Part shown: positions 8,957 through 18,343 of the stretch, in pieces
Layout: every line of letters begins with the position of its first letter
Position numbering within the stretch: position 1 is the stretch's first letter
Assembly: GCA_032334235.1 (NCBI GenBank)
Contig: JAVSGI010000005.1
Coordinates: 1,054,001-1,118,000, forward strand
DNA length: 64,000 bases
Direction of reading: 5' to 3'
From: Paracoccaceae bacterium Fryx2
Lineage (GTDB): Bacteria; Pseudomonadota; Alphaproteobacteria; Rhodobacterales; Rhodobacteraceae
The notes under the pieces: generated by a model
What the model was told of the DNA's origin: nothing
The model's input: the letters and a program-made list of their open reading frames with translations, nothing else
Databases searched by the model: none
Position numbers and translations under genes: made by a program

Positions 8957-10324
8957 ATGCCAGTTTCAACCTCGTTGTCGCTGATTGTGCTGGCCGCGGG
9001 CCAGGGCTCGCGGATGAATTCGGAACTGCCGAAGGTGCTGCACGGGCTGGCGGGCGCACCGATGCTGCACCATGCGCTGGCGGCGGGGCGCGCGCTGGAA
9101 CCCGACCGGCTGGTGGTGGTCGCGGGCCATGGCGCCGCCGCGGTGCGCAAGGCCGCGCTCGCCTATGACGACACGGCCGAAATCGTCGAGCAGACCGAAC
9201 AGCTTGGCACCGCCCATGCCGTAGCACAGGCAGCCCCGCTGCTGGCCGACGTGCCGGGCGATGCAATCGTGCTTTACGGCGACACCCCCTTCATCCGCCC
9301 CGAAACGCTGGAGGCAATGCGCGCCGCCCGCAGCCGCCATGCGGTGGTGGTGCTGGGCTTCCAGCCGCGCGAGGCGGGCCGCTACGGCCGTCTGGTGATG
9401 GATGGCGACACGCTGGAACGGATTGTCGAGTTCAAGGACGCCACGCCCGAAGAACGCGCCATAACTCTTTGCAATTCAGGCGTTATCTGCGCCGAAACCC
9501 GGCTGCTGCTCGATCTGGTTGCCGCCGTCGGATGCGACAATGCCGCGCGCGAATACTACCTGACCGACATCGTGGCCCTCGCCCGGGCGCGCGGCCTCTC
9601 CGCCGGGGTGGTGACCTGCGACGAGTCCGAAACGCTGGGCATCAACACCCGCGCCGAACTGGCCGCCGCCGAGGCCGCCTTCCAGACCCGCGCCCGCGCC
9701 GAGGCGCTGGAAAACGGCGTCACCCTGACCGCCCCCGAAACCGTGTTCTTCGCGCTCGACACACACATCGGCCGCGATGCCATCGTGGCGCCGCATGTGG
9801 TGTTCGGCCCCGGCGTCACCGTCGAATCCGGCGCCGAGATCCGCGCCTTCTGCCACCTTGAAGGCTGCCACATCAGCCGCGGCGCCACGGTCGGCCCCTT
9901 CGCCCGCCTGCGCCCCGGCGCCGAACTGGCCGAGGATGTGCATGTCGGCAACTTCGTCGAGATCAAGAACGCCATCCTCGACGAGGGCGTCAAGGTCGGC
10001 CACCTGACCTACATCGGTGACGCCGACATCGGAGAGCATACCAACATCGGCGCGGGCACCATTACCTGCAACTACGACGGGGTGAACAAGCACCGCACCA
10101 GCATCGGCGCCAACGTCTTCATCGGGTCCGACACCATGCTGGTTGCGCCCGTCAGCATCGGCGCCGGCGCCATGACCGGCTCGGGCTCGGTCATCACCGA
10201 AGACGTGCCGCCGGGTGCGCTTGCGCTGGGGCGTGCCCGGCAGGTCAACAAGCCGGGCTTTGCCGCGAGACTCCTGTCCCTCTACCGCGCCGCGAAGGCC
10301 GCGCGCCAGAAAGGCCCCCAATAA
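8957..10324 (+). CDS. glmU: Bifunctional GlcNAc-1-P uridyltransferase / GlcN-1-P acetyltransferase
   Basis: GlmU acetylates glucosamine-1-phosphate and joins it to UMP, giving UDP-GlcNAc for peptidoglycan and LPS. The 455-residue product has the nucleotidyltransferase signature LAAGQGSRM with PKVLH near the N-terminus. A C-terminal left-handed beta-helix follows, with hexapeptide repeats and the acetyltransferase segments NIGAGTITCNYDG and GSDTMLVAP. A purine-rich AAAAGGGG lies before the start. Its TAA overlaps the glmS ATG (TAATG), so the two UDP-GlcNAc enzymes are translationally coupled. Confidence 0.97.
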   Translation: MPVSTSLSLIVLAAGQGSRMNSELPKVLHGLAGAPMLHHALAAGRALEPDRLVVVAGHGAAAVRKAALAYDDTAEIVEQTEQLGTAHAVAQAAPLLADVPGDAIVLYGDTPFIRPETLEAMRAARSRHAVVVLGFQPREAGRYGRLVMDGDTLERIVEFKDATPEERAITLCNSGVICAETRLLLDLVAAVGCDNAAREYYLTDIVALARARGLSAGVVTCDESETLGINTRAELAAAEAAFQTRARAEALENGVTLTAPETVFFALDTHIGRDAIVAPHVVFGPGVTVESGAEIRAFCHLEGCHISRGATVGPFARLRPGAELAEDVHVGNFVEIKNAILDEGVKVGHLTYIGDADIGEHTNIGAGTITCNYDGVNKHRTSIGANVFIGSDTMLVAPVSIGAGAMTGSGSVITEDVPPGALALGRARQVNKPGFAARLLSLYRAAKAARQKGPQ

Positions 10325-12144
10325 TGTGCGGCATCATCGGCGTTCTGGGCGATCACGAGGTCGCCCCCCTGCTGGTCGAGGCGCTCAAGCGCCTCGAATA
10401 TCGCGGCTACGATTCCTCGGGCATCGCCACCGTCAACCACGGCCGCCTCGACCGTCGCCGCGCGGTCGGCAAGCTGGTCAACCTGTCGGACCTTCTGGTG
10501 CATGACCCGCTGGCGGGCAAGGCGGGCATCGGGCACACCCGCTGGGCCACCCATGGCGCGGCCACCGTGACCAACGCGCACCCGCACCTCTCTGGCCCGG
10601 TTGCGGTGGTCCACAACGGCATCATCGAGAACTTCCGCGAACTGCGCGCCGAACTGGTCGCGGCGGGCCTTGCCTTCGAATCCGAGACCGACACCGAAAC
10701 CGTGGCCCTGCTGACCCGCCACCTGATGGATCAGGGCATGACCCCGGTCGAGGCCGCCCGCGCCACGCTCTTGCGCCTGCGCGGCGCCTTCGCCCTGTGC
10801 TTCCTGTTCGACGGCGAGGAAGACCTGCTGATCGCCGCCCGCAAGGGCAGCCCGCTGGCGATCGGCCACGGAGATGGCGAGATGTTCGTCGGTTCCGACG
10901 CCATCGCGCTGGCGCCGATGACCGACCGCATCACCTACCTGGAAGAAGGCGACTGCGCCGTGGTCACCCGCGCCGGGGTCGAGATCTTCGACGCCGCGGG
11001 CCGCCATGCCAACCGCGCCCTGACCCGCATCCAGATCGACGCGACCCGGATCGACAAGGCCGGCTTCAAGCATTTCATGGCGAAGGAAATCGCCGAACAG
11101 CCGCTGGTGATCGCCGATGCGCTGCGCCACTACCTGACGGACGGCGGACACGCCCTGAACCTGCCCGGGTCGCTTGATTTCACGGGGGTGGACCGGCTGA
11201 CGATGGTCGCCTGCGGCACCGCCTCCTATGCCTGCATGGTGGCGAAATACTGGTTCGAGCAGATCGCGGGCCTGCCCTGCGATGTCGATATCGCGTCGGA
11301 GTTCCGCTACCGCGACCCGCAGCTCTCGCCCGCCTCCTGGGCGGTGTTCGTCAGCCAGTCGGGCGAGACCGCAGACACGCTGGCAGCCTTGCGCCACGCC
11401 CGCGACCGGGTGGCCAAGGTGGTCGCGGTGGTCAATGTCGCCAGCTCCTCCATAGCCCGCGAAAGCGATCTTGCCCTGCCGATCATGGCCGGGGTCGAGG
11501 TCGGCGTGGCCTCGACCAAGGCCTTCACCTGCCAGCTGACGATGCTGGCGCTGATGGCCCTGAAGGCCGCCGCCGACCGCGGCCGCCTGGCCCCCGGGGC
11601 GCTGGCCGCCCACCTTGCGGCGCTGGCCGCGCTGCCCGGCCTGATGAACCACGCCCTCGGTCTCGCGACCGAAACCGCCGCCATCGCCGACGATCTGGCC
11701 GAGGCGCAGGACATCCTGTTCCTCGGACGCGGAGCGCTCTATCCGCTGGCGCTGGAAGGCGCGCTGAAACTAAAGGAAATCAGCTACATCCACGCCGAAG
11801 GCTATGCCAGCGGCGAGCTGAAGCACGGCCCCATCGCCCTGATCGACGCCCGCGTTCCGGTGATCGTGATGGCACCGCACGACGCGCTGTTCGAAAAGAC
11901 CGTGTCCAACATGCAGGAGGTCATGGCCCGCCATGGCCGCGTGCTGCTGATCTCGGATGCGCCAGGCATCGCCGAGGCAGGCAGCGGCTGCTGGAAAACC
12001 CTGACCCTGCCCGAAGCCACCGCCCTGACGGCCCCGATCCTCTATGCGGTCCCGGCGCAGCTTCTGGCCTATCACACGGCCATCGCCAAGGGCACCGATG
12101 TGGACCAGCCGCGCAACCTCGCCAAGTCGGTGACCGTGGAATGA
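10324..12144 (+). CDS. glmS: Glutamine-fructose-6-phosphate aminotransferase (isomerizing)
   Basis: GlmS makes glucosamine-6-phosphate from fructose-6-phosphate and glutamine, the first step toward UDP-GlcNAc. The 606-residue product starts MCGIIGVLG, where Cys-2 is the glutaminase nucleophile. It has GHTRWATHG and VHNGIIENF in the amidotransferase half, two SIS domains (VACGTASYA and FLGRGALYPLALEGALKLKE) and the family ending DQPRNLAKSVTVE. No glmS ribozyme is expected because the gene starts inside glmU. Its last bases overlap the AlkD-like gene as ATGA. Confidence 0.97.
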   Translation: MCGIIGVLGDHEVAPLLVEALKRLEYRGYDSSGIATVNHGRLDRRRAVGKLVNLSDLLVHDPLAGKAGIGHTRWATHGAATVTNAHPHLSGPVAVVHNGIIENFRELRAELVAAGLAFESETDTETVALLTRHLMDQGMTPVEAARATLLRLRGAFALCFLFDGEEDLLIAARKGSPLAIGHGDGEMFVGSDAIALAPMTDRITYLEEGDCAVVTRAGVEIFDAAGRHANRALTRIQIDATRIDKAGFKHFMAKEIAEQPLVIADALRHYLTDGGHALNLPGSLDFTGVDRLTMVACGTASYACMVAKYWFEQIAGLPCDVDIASEFRYRDPQLSPASWAVFVSQSGETADTLAALRHARDRVAKVVAVVNVASSSIARESDLALPIMAGVEVGVASTKAFTCQLTMLALMALKAAADRGRLAPGALAAHLAALAALPGLMNHALGLATETAAIADDLAEAQDILFLGRGALYPLALEGALKLKEISYIHAEGYASGELKHGPIALIDARVPVIVMAPHDALFEKTVSNMQEVMARHGRVLLISDAPGIAEAGSGCWKTLTLPEATALTAPILYAVPAQLLAYHTAIAKGTDVDQPRNLAKSVTVE

Positions 12145-12872
12145 CCGCCGCCGCCATCACCGCCCCCGAAGCCATCGCCGCCATCGCCGCCCGCGCCCTG
12201 CCCGGCAAGGCCGCCGAAATGGCCGCCTACCACAAGGTCGCGCGCCCCTACCTCGGCACCGCAAACCCCGAGATCGACGCCCTGACGAAGGAATGGCGCG
12301 CCGACCTCGGCCTCGACGACCGCCTGGCCCTCGCCGCCGACCTCTGGGCCAGCAACATCCACGAGGCCCGCATCGCCGCAGCCAAGCTGCTGACGCAAGC
12401 CCGCATCCGCCCCGACGACAGCGCCGCCTGGGCGCTGATCTGTGGTTGGTTGGCCGAAGCCGACGCCTGGGCCATCGCTGATCACGCCTGCATCGCGGGC
12501 CAGAAGCGCGTGACCGCCGACCCGTCGCGGCTGGACGAGGTCGAGACCTGGACGCAAAGCCCCAACCTCTGGACCCGCCGCGCCGCCCTCGTCGTCACCC
12601 TGCCCTTCGCCAAGATGCCCAACCCCAAGCCCGCCGACCTCGCCGCCCGCGACCGCATCCTCGACTGGGCGGCCAACCTTGCCGACGACCGCGACTGGTT
12701 CATCCAGAAGGCCGTCGCCTGGTGGCTGCGCGACCTCTCGAAACACGACCCCCGGCGCACCCGGCTTTTCCTGAACGAACACGGCGACCGCCTGCGCGGC
12801 TTCGCCCGCAAGGAGGCCGCGCAATACCTGCCCGCCGTCCACGACCCGGAGCCGACGGCCCCCGAAGCCTGA
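12141..12872 (+). CDS. DNA alkylation repair (AlkD-like) HEAT-repeat protein
   Basis: AlkD-type proteins are HEAT-like helical glycosylases that excise bulky or cationic alkylated bases. The 243-residue product shows the helical pattern and family-like segments (RAALVVTLPF and AVAWWLRDLSKHDP). The call is from recognition of the fold pattern and these motifs. It begins in the glmS stop region (ATGA overlap), so it is co-translated with a cell-wall gene, which is an unexpected partner. A reverse-oriented repeat hairpin follows it. Confidence 0.78.
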   Translation: MTAAAITAPEAIAAIAARALPGKAAEMAAYHKVARPYLGTANPEIDALTKEWRADLGLDDRLALAADLWASNIHEARIAAAKLLTQARIRPDDSAAWALICGWLAEADAWAIADHACIAGQKRVTADPSRLDEVETWTQSPNLWTRRAALVVTLPFAKMPNPKPADLAARDRILDWAANLADDRDWFIQKAVAWWLRDLSKHDPRRTRLFLNEHGDRLRGFARKEAAQYLPAVHDPEPTAPEA

Positions 12873-12883
12873 CCCTTCCCCTT

Positions 12884-12946
12884 CTCATTGGCCCAAATAC
12901 CCTCGGGGGTGGGGTCCGGGGCGGGGGCAGACAGCCCCCGCCCCGG
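12884..12946 (-). repeat. Dispersed GC-hairpin repeat, copy 1 (minus orientation)
   Basis: A perfect 13-bp inverted repeat (12916-12928 with 12934-12946) encloses a 5-nt loop that reads TGTCT on the minus strand. It is followed on that strand by a CCCCGAGG-like run and GGTATTTGGGCCAA. The same layout recurs at 14538 and 22317. It may also end transcription from the glmS-AlkD operon or the converging lipoprotein gene. Confidence 0.7.
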
Positions 12947-12961
12947 CGGCCGGCGAAAAGA

Positions 12962-13435
12962 CTAGCGCGCCAGAACCCGCACCTCCGGCAGATCGGTCAG
13001 CCCCAGGCCCAGACTGCGGAACGCCGCCAGCGACAGTTGCGCCCCCCCGGTGCCCGGCCGCAACTCGACCTGCACCGAGGCACCCGCCGCCGTCACCACC
13101 CGCCCCGGGCCCTTGGCGGTGACCAGCGGCGATTGCAGCCAGAAGCCCGGCTCGGTCACCGACCCCAGCCCGACGACCACCCGGCCCAGTTCGCGCTCGC
13201 CCGCAGGGGCAGGCAGCGCTGCTGCCGCCGCGCGCTCGGCCGGGCTGGTGGTGTCCAGCGCTGCGGCCGAGGCGCCGCCGGCCCCGACCATCGGTGCGGG
13301 GCGCGGCATCGGGGCGGCAGCGGTCGGCGCCGGGGCTGTGGGGGCGTTGCCCTGGAAAATCGGCAGATCGCAGCCCGACAGGGCAAGGGCGGCCAGAACG
13401 GCGGCCAGAACGGAGGGGGGGGATGAATGTTTCAT
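12962..13435 (-). CDS. Putative lipoprotein of unknown function
   Basis: The 157-residue product starts with a lipoprotein signal ending LALSGC (Cys-22), so it is probably anchored in the envelope. A Pro/Ala-rich linker (about 30-50) leads into a compact domain with [12 protein letters not shown] and [18 protein letters not shown]. Similar Rhodobacterales proteins are sometimes labelled D-galactarate dehydratase, which I consider a misannotation because no such enzyme motif is visible. It is divergent from moaA. Function unknown. Confidence 0.7.
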   Translation of the reverse strand: MKHSSPPSVLAAVLAALALSGCDLPIFQGNAPTAPAPTAAAPMPRPAPMVGAGGASAAALDTTSPAERAAAAALPAPAGERELGRVVVGLGSVTEPGFWLQSPLVTAKGPGRVVTAAGASVQVELRPGTGGAQLSLAAFRSLGLGLTDLPEVRVLAR

Positions 13436-13521
13436 ACCCCGACGATAGTCCTGCCCCCGCCTCGGGGCAATCCCGGCATTGGCGCTTGCCCGACGGGTGC
13501 GGCGCGCCTACCTTGAGAGGC

Positions 13522-14523
13522 ATGGAACCGCTCATCGACCCCTTTGCCCGCGCGATCGACTATCTGCGCGTCTCGGTCACCGACCGCTGCGATTTCCGCT
13601 GCGTCTACTGCATGTCGGAAAACATGACCTTCCTTCCCAAGGCCGACCTCCTGACGCTGGAAGAGCTTGACCGACTGTGTTCGGCCTTCGTGCGGATGGG
13701 GGTGCGCAAGCTGCGCATCACCGGCGGCGAGCCCCTGGTGCGTCGCGGCATCCTGACCTTCTTCCGCGCCATGACCCGGCACCTCGACAGCGGCGCGCTG
13801 CGCGAACTGACGCTGACCACCAACGGCTCGCAACTGGTGAAATACGCGTCCGATCTGGCGGCCTGCGGGGTGCGGCGCATCAACGTCTCGCTCGACACGC
13901 TCGACCCCGCAAAGTTCGCGGCGATCACCCGCTGGGGCCGCCTCGCGCAGGTACTCGACGGGATCGAGGCCGCCAAGGCGGCGGGGCTTCGGGTCAAGAT
14001 CAACACCGTGGCGCTGAAGGGCTTCAACGAGGACGAGCTGTTTTCGCTGCTCGACTGGTGCGCCCGCGAAGACCACGACCTGACCTTCATCGAGGTCATG
14101 CCGATGGGCGATCTCGGCAACGAGAACCGGCTCGATCAATACTGGTCGCTCAAGGAAATGCGGGCGCGGCTGCGCGAGCGCTTCACCCTGACCGACCTTG
14201 CCGAACGCTCTGGCGGCCCGGCGCGCTATGTCCGCATCGAACAGACCGGGCAGAAGCTGGGCTTCATCACGCCGCTGACCCACAATTTCTGCGAAAGCTG
14301 CAACCGGGTGCGGCTGACCTGCACGGGCGAGCTTTACATGTGCCTTGGTCAGGAAGACATGGCCGACCTGCGCGCCCCCCTGCGCGCCAGCCCCGCTGAT
14401 GCCGGGCTGGAACACGCGATCCGGGCGGCGATTTCGCGCAAGCCCAAGGGGCACGATTTCGACTATTCCCGCCAGAACGTCGCCGGCCAGATGACCCGGC
14501 ACATGAGCCATACCGGCGGTTAG
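13522..14523 (+). CDS. moaA: GTP 3',8-cyclase MoaA (molybdenum cofactor biosynthesis)
   Basis: MoaA is a radical-SAM enzyme that rearranges GTP in the first step of molybdopterin synthesis. The 333-residue product has the SAM-cluster motif C23-x3-C27-x2-C30 (RCDFRCVYC), GGEPL, a second cluster motif [12 protein letters not shown] and the C-terminal Gly-Gly known to matter for activity. The start at 13522 gives the usual N-terminus ([17 protein letters not shown]). No other moa genes are adjacent. A hairpin repeat follows the stop. Confidence 0.96.
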   Translation: MEPLIDPFARAIDYLRVSVTDRCDFRCVYCMSENMTFLPKADLLTLEELDRLCSAFVRMGVRKLRITGGEPLVRRGILTFFRAMTRHLDSGALRELTLTTNGSQLVKYASDLAACGVRRINVSLDTLDPAKFAAITRWGRLAQVLDGIEAAKAAGLRVKINTVALKGFNEDELFSLLDWCAREDHDLTFIEVMPMGDLGNENRLDQYWSLKEMRARLRERFTLTDLAERSGGPARYVRIEQTGQKLGFITPLTHNFCESCNRVRLTCTGELYMCLGQEDMADLRAPLRASPADAGLEHAIRAAISRKPKGHDFDYSRQNVAGQMTRHMSHTGG

Positions 14524-14537
14524 TCTTTCGACAGGCA

Positions 14538-14593
14538 GCGGGGGGCTGTCTGCCCCCCGCACCCCCCGAGGATATTTGAGCCAAGATGAATGA
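14538..14593 (+). repeat. Dispersed GC-hairpin repeat, copy 2; probable moaA terminator
   Basis: A 9-bp stem GCGGGGGGC/GCCCCCCGC (14538-14546 and 14552-14560) with loop TGTCT is followed by ACCCCCCGAGGATATTTGAG and CCAAGATGAA. It lies directly after moaA and can act as its terminator, although there is no U-run. It belongs to the family also seen at 12884 and 22317. Confidence 0.7.
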
Positions 14594-14612
14594 GGGACTG
14601 ACGGACCTGCAC

Positions 14613-15779
14613 TCAGGCGGCGGGCATCCGGCTTTCGACCATCCCGGCATACCAGCTTGACCCGAAGGGGATCGCGGCGTCGTCGAAATTGTAGGCGGGG
14701 TGGTGGACCATCGCGGTATCACCGTTGCCAAGGAAGATGTAGGCGCCGGGGCGTTCGTTCAGCATGAAGCTGAAGTCTTCGGCCCCCATCAGCGGGGCGG
14801 TGTCGGTATCGACCTGGCCCGACACCTCGGCCGCGACCTGTGCGGCGTATTCGGTGTTGGGGGCGGCGTTGACGGTGACGGGGTAGCCGCGCTGGTAGTT
14901 CACCTCGGCCGTGGCGCCGAAGGTGGTGGCGACACCCGTCACGATCTCGGTCACCCGGCGTTCGACGTAGTCCTGCACGGCAGGGTCCATGGTGCGGACG
15001 GTGCCCTTCATCCTGACCATCTGCGGGATGACGTTGTGCGCCGGGCTGTCGGTCGAGAAGGTGCAGACCGACACCACCACCTGTTTCAGCGGGTCCACCC
15101 CGCGTGAGGCGATGGATTGCAGCGCCACCACGACATGCGCGCCGACCAGCGTGGTGTCGATGCACTCGTGCGGCTTGGCGGCGTGGCCGCCCTTGCCGGT
15201 CAGCGTGATCTCGAACTGGTCGGCCGCGGCCATGATCGCGCCGGGGCGGATGGCGAAATGGCCGACCGGGATGCCGGGCATGTTGTGCATGCCGTAAACC
15301 TCCTGGATCTTCCAGCGGTCGATCATGCCGTCTTGCACCATCTCGCGCCCGCCGCCGCCGCCCTCTTCGGCGGGCTGGAAGATCATCACCGCCGTGCCGT
15401 CGAAATTGCGGGTTTCGGCCAGATACTTCGCGGCACCCAGCAGCATCGAGGTGTGGCCGTCATGGCCGCAGGCGTGCATCTTGCCGGGGGTCTTCGAGGC
15501 ATAGTCGAGCCCGGTCGCCTCGATGATCGGCAGCGCGTCCATGTCGGCGCGCAGGCCGATCACCCGGCCGGCGGTGTCGGTCCTGCCCTTGATCACCGCC
15601 ACCACCCCGGTGCGCCCGATGCCCGTCACCACCTCGTCGCAGCCGAACGAGCGCAGCAGGTCCGCCACCTTTGCCGCCGTGCGGTGCACCTCGAACAGAA
15701 GTTCGGGGTGCTCGTGGAAATCGCGCCGCCAGGCGGTGATTTCGGGCAGCATCTCGGCGAAGCGGTTCTTGGGGGGCAT
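14613..15779 (-). CDS. M20 family amidohydrolase (hippurate hydrolase/N-acyl amino acid type)
   Basis: This family removes acyl groups from N-acyl amino acids or hippurate-like compounds with two metal ions. The 388-residue product has metal motifs MHACGHDGHTSML and FQPAEEGGGG, the dimerisation-domain GKGGHAA, and a late histidine in DTAMVHHPAYNFDD. The ATG at 15779 is preferred over 15839 because it gives the usual start before FHEHPELLFE. It lies downstream of the FAD oxidoreductase and argE-like genes with about 60 nt between, so it may be the last gene of that operon. Confidence 0.88.
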   Translation of the reverse strand: MPPKNRFAEMLPEITAWRRDFHEHPELLFEVHRTAAKVADLLRSFGCDEVVTGIGRTGVVAVIKGRTDTAGRVIGLRADMDALPIIEATGLDYASKTPGKMHACGHDGHTSMLLGAAKYLAETRNFDGTAVMIFQPAEEGGGGGREMVQDGMIDRWKIQEVYGMHNMPGIPVGHFAIRPGAIMAAADQFEITLTGKGGHAAKPHECIDTTLVGAHVVVALQSIASRGVDPLKQVVVSVCTFSTDSPAHNVIPQMVRMKGTVRTMDPAVQDYVERRVTEIVTGVATTFGATAEVNYQRGYPVTVNAAPNTEYAAQVAAEVSGQVDTDTAPLMGAEDFSFMLNERPGAYIFLGNGDTAMVHHPAYNFDDAAIPFGSSWYAGMVESRMPAA

Positions 15780-15842
15780 CGGTCGGCTCCTTCTGGGTCG
15801 GGCTTTGGTCAGCCTGTTACAATCCCGTGAGGTCTGCAAGGG

Positions 15843-17189
15843 TCAGAGCGACGGCCCGAGCTCGATTGCCGACCCGTCGGTAAAACGCGACAGGCGGAAG
15901 CGGTGCAGGTCATGGCCGGGCGGGTTGCCCGCCACAAGGTCGGCCACCACGCGGCCCACGCCGGGGCCGATGCCGAAGCCGTGGCCGCACATTCCCGTCG
16001 CCAGCGTAAGGCCGGGGATCGCCGCCACCCGGTCGATCACCGGCACGACATCGGGCATGGTGTCGATCATTCCCGCCCAGGTGGCCGTCAGGCGGGGGCG
16101 GCCAAGGTCTGGGAAAAGGGCTGCGAAGGCATCCTGCACCCGGCCAAGGCTTGCCAGGTTCGGCGCGGGGTTCAGCACGCGGATCGCCTCGAACGGGCCG
16201 GGGCGGTCAGCGGGCCAGCGGCGCGGCGTCGTCCAGCCGTCGGGGTAGCCTTTGGGTGCTAGCGGGCGGAAATGGGTGGAGCGGAAGTCCTTCTTCAGCA
16301 GCTTCAGGTATTTGCCCGCATGGCGCAGCGCGTCGGGGCCGGGGAAGAAATCATGCTCGGCCCCCGGCGCGATGGTATAGCCGCCATCGTTGCGCCGCCG
16401 CACGCCGAGGTCATCGGTCGCCACCGCGCCGCTGAACACGTCCGGCAGGGGTTCAGTCGCTGCGACCGACGCCAGCACAGAAAGCTGCGGGATGCTGACC
16501 CCATGCGCCCGCGCGAACAGCGCCGACCACGCGCCCCCCGCCAGCACCACCTGCGCGCAGGCGATGCGGCCGTGTTCGGTCACCACCCCGGCCACCCGCC
16601 CGCCCGCCAGATCGAGCGCGCGCACCGCGCAGCCCTCGCGCAGCACAACGCCGCGCGCCATGGCCCCTTGGGCCAGCACCGGCACCGCCTGCCAGGGTTC
16701 GGCCCGTGCGTCCGATGGCGTCCAGAGCCCGCCCGGAAAATCGCCCCGCGCCCCCGGAAACCGCGCCGCAATCTGCGCACGGCCTTGCATCACGGAATCA
16801 ATTCCGTTGGCCCGCGCATGGTCCAGCCACGCCTCGTACCCCGCCATCGCGCCTTCCGACCCTGCCAGATACAGCACCCCGGTCTGGCGGAAGCCCAGCG
16901 CATCGCCGAATTCCTGCGCCAGCCCTCGCCACAGTGCCAGGCTTTCCACCATGATCGGCAGTTCGCCCGGATCGCGGCCCTGCTGGCGGATCCAGCCCCA
17001 GTTGCGGCTGCTCTGTTCGCCCGCGATGCGGCCCTTTTCGCAGAGCGTGACCCTGAAGCCGCGCTCGGCCAGATAGAACGCGCTCATCACCCCGATCACG
17101 CCGCCGCCGATCACCACCACGTCGCAGGCGGCGGGCAGCGGGGCGTCGAAGCGGATCGGCGAACTTTCGGAAATCGGGAAAGGCGTCAT
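15843..17189 (-). CDS. FAD-dependent oxidoreductase (DAO/glycine oxidase superfamily)
   Basis: Members of this superfamily oxidise amines such as D-amino acids, glycine or N-alkyl amino acids with FAD. The 448-residue product has the dinucleotide motif VVIGGGVIGVMSA near the N-terminus with the ribose acidic residue in TLCEKGRIAGEQSSRNWG. It also has a C-terminal FAD segment TGMCGHGFGIGPGVGRVVADL. The start at 17189 overlaps the argE-like stop (ATGA). The substrate is unknown; its operon partners suggest an amine released from an imported N-acyl compound. Confidence 0.85.
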   Translation of the reverse strand: MTPFPISESSPIRFDAPLPAACDVVVIGGGVIGVMSAFYLAERGFRVTLCEKGRIAGEQSSRNWGWIRQQGRDPGELPIMVESLALWRGLAQEFGDALGFRQTGVLYLAGSEGAMAGYEAWLDHARANGIDSVMQGRAQIAARFPGARGDFPGGLWTPSDARAEPWQAVPVLAQGAMARGVVLREGCAVRALDLAGGRVAGVVTEHGRIACAQVVLAGGAWSALFARAHGVSIPQLSVLASVAATEPLPDVFSGAVATDDLGVRRRNDGGYTIAPGAEHDFFPGPDALRHAGKYLKLLKKDFRSTHFRPLAPKGYPDGWTTPRRWPADRPGPFEAIRVLNPAPNLASLGRVQDAFAALFPDLGRPRLTATWAGMIDTMPDVVPVIDRVAAIPGLTLATGMCGHGFGIGPGVGRVVADLVAGNPPGHDLHRFRLSRFTDGSAIELGPSL

Positions 17190-18343
17190 TGGCAAAGGTC
17201 GTCCACCAGTCGCTGCATGAAGCCCCATCCCGCCTGAAACTGCGTCACCTCAAGGTATTCGTCGGGCTGGTGCGCCTGCGCGATGTCGCCCGGCCCGCAG
17301 ATCACCGCCGAATAGCCCTCGGCCTGGAACTGCCCGGCCTCGGTGCCGTAGCTGACCACAAGGGAGCCGTTGTCGCCGGTCAGGCGGCGCACCAGCGCCT
17401 CGGCCGCGCCGCCCGCCTCGGGCACCAGCGGCGGCACCACGAAATACTGGTCCAGCGTGATGGCCGCCTCGGGGCGCACTGCCTGCAATTCGGCCTCCAG
17501 TGCCGCCACTTCGGCACGGTAAGCCGCCACCCAGTCCTCCAGCCGCTCGCCCGGCACCACGCGGAAATCGAGGCCGAAGCGGCAGTCGCCCGCCGTGATG
17601 TTGTGCGCCGTGCCGCCCTGGATGGTGCCGACATGCACCGTCGTCCACGGCGGGTCGAACATCGCGGCCAGCGCGCCCGGCACCAGCGCGCGGTTGGCGA
17701 TGTTCTGCCGGTTGGCCCAGTCGATCAACCGGGCGGCGGCCATGACGGCGTTGACGCCGGTGTGCATGATCGAGCTGTGAACTTCGAACCCCTTCACATG
17801 GGTCTTGAAGCCGGTGCCGCCCTTGTGGCCGTTCACCGCCTTCATCAGCGACGGCTCGCCCACCACCACGGCGCGGGCTTTCGGCAGCCGCCGCACCATG
17901 TCTGCGATCATCGGCGGGGCGCCGGTGCAGCCCACCTCCTCGTCGTAGCTGAGCGCGATCTGCAACGGGCGCTTCACCCCCGCGGCCAGCGCCAGCGGCA
18001 CCGCGGCCAGCGCCAGCGCGTTGAAACCCTTCATGTCGCAGGTGCCGCGCCCGTAAAGCCGCCCGCCGCGTTCGGTCACCGTCCAGGGGTCGGAGGCCCA
18101 GGTCTGGCCATCGACCGGCACCACGTCGGTGTGGCCGGAAAGCACAACGCCGCCAGCAACTTCCGGGCCGACATTGGCGTAAAGCGCGGCCTTGGTGCGG
18201 TCGGCATTCCACACCCGGTGCGAGGGCACGCCGTGACCGGCCAGATAGGCTTCGACCCAGTCGATCAGGTCCAGATTGCTGTCGCGGCTGACGGTGCGAA
18301 AACCCACCAGCCGGTCGAGGATCGCCCGCGCGTCCATCGTCAT
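17186..18343 (-). CDS. argE: Acetylornithine deacetylase-like M20 peptidase (ArgE/DapE family)
   Basis: ArgE removes the acetyl group from N-acetylornithine, and relatives act on other N-acyl amino acids. The 385-residue product has metal-binding motifs LSGHTDVVPVDGQ and GRGTCDMKGFNA, the catalytic-glutamate region YDEEVGCTGA, and a late GPGDIAQAHQPDE. It overlaps its neighbours at both ends by ATGA, being fused into an operon with a peptide-type ABC ATPase and an FAD oxidoreductase. That context argues for catabolic use of an imported N-acyl compound rather than arginine biosynthesis, so the symbol marks family rather than proven role. Confidence 0.85.
   Translation of the reverse strand: MTMDARAILDRLVGFRTVSRDSNLDLIDWVEAYLAGHGVPSHRVWNADRTKAALYANVGPEVAGGVVLSGHTDVVPVDGQTWASDPWTVTERGGRLYGRGTCDMKGFNALALAAVPLALAAGVKRPLQIALSYDEEVGCTGAPPMIADMVRRLPKARAVVVGEPSLMKAVNGHKGGTGFKTHVKGFEVHSSIMHTGVNAVMAAARLIDWANRQNIANRALVPGALAAMFDPPWTTVHVGTIQGGTAHNITAGDCRFGLDFRVVPGERLEDWVAAYRAEVAALEAELQAVRPEAAITLDQYFVVPPLVPEAGGAAEALVRRLTGDNGSLVVSYGTEAGQFQAEGYSAVICGPGDIAQAHQPDEYLEVTQFQAGWGFMQRLVDDLCQ

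Noticed and set aside
10200-10330. glmS ribozyme
   Set aside because: The glmS start overlaps the glmU stop, leaving no leader for a ribozyme, and no matching fold was seen.
12962-13435. D-galactarate dehydratase
   Set aside because: Related lipoproteins sometimes carry this label, but the 157-residue protein has a lipobox and no catalytic features of that enzyme.
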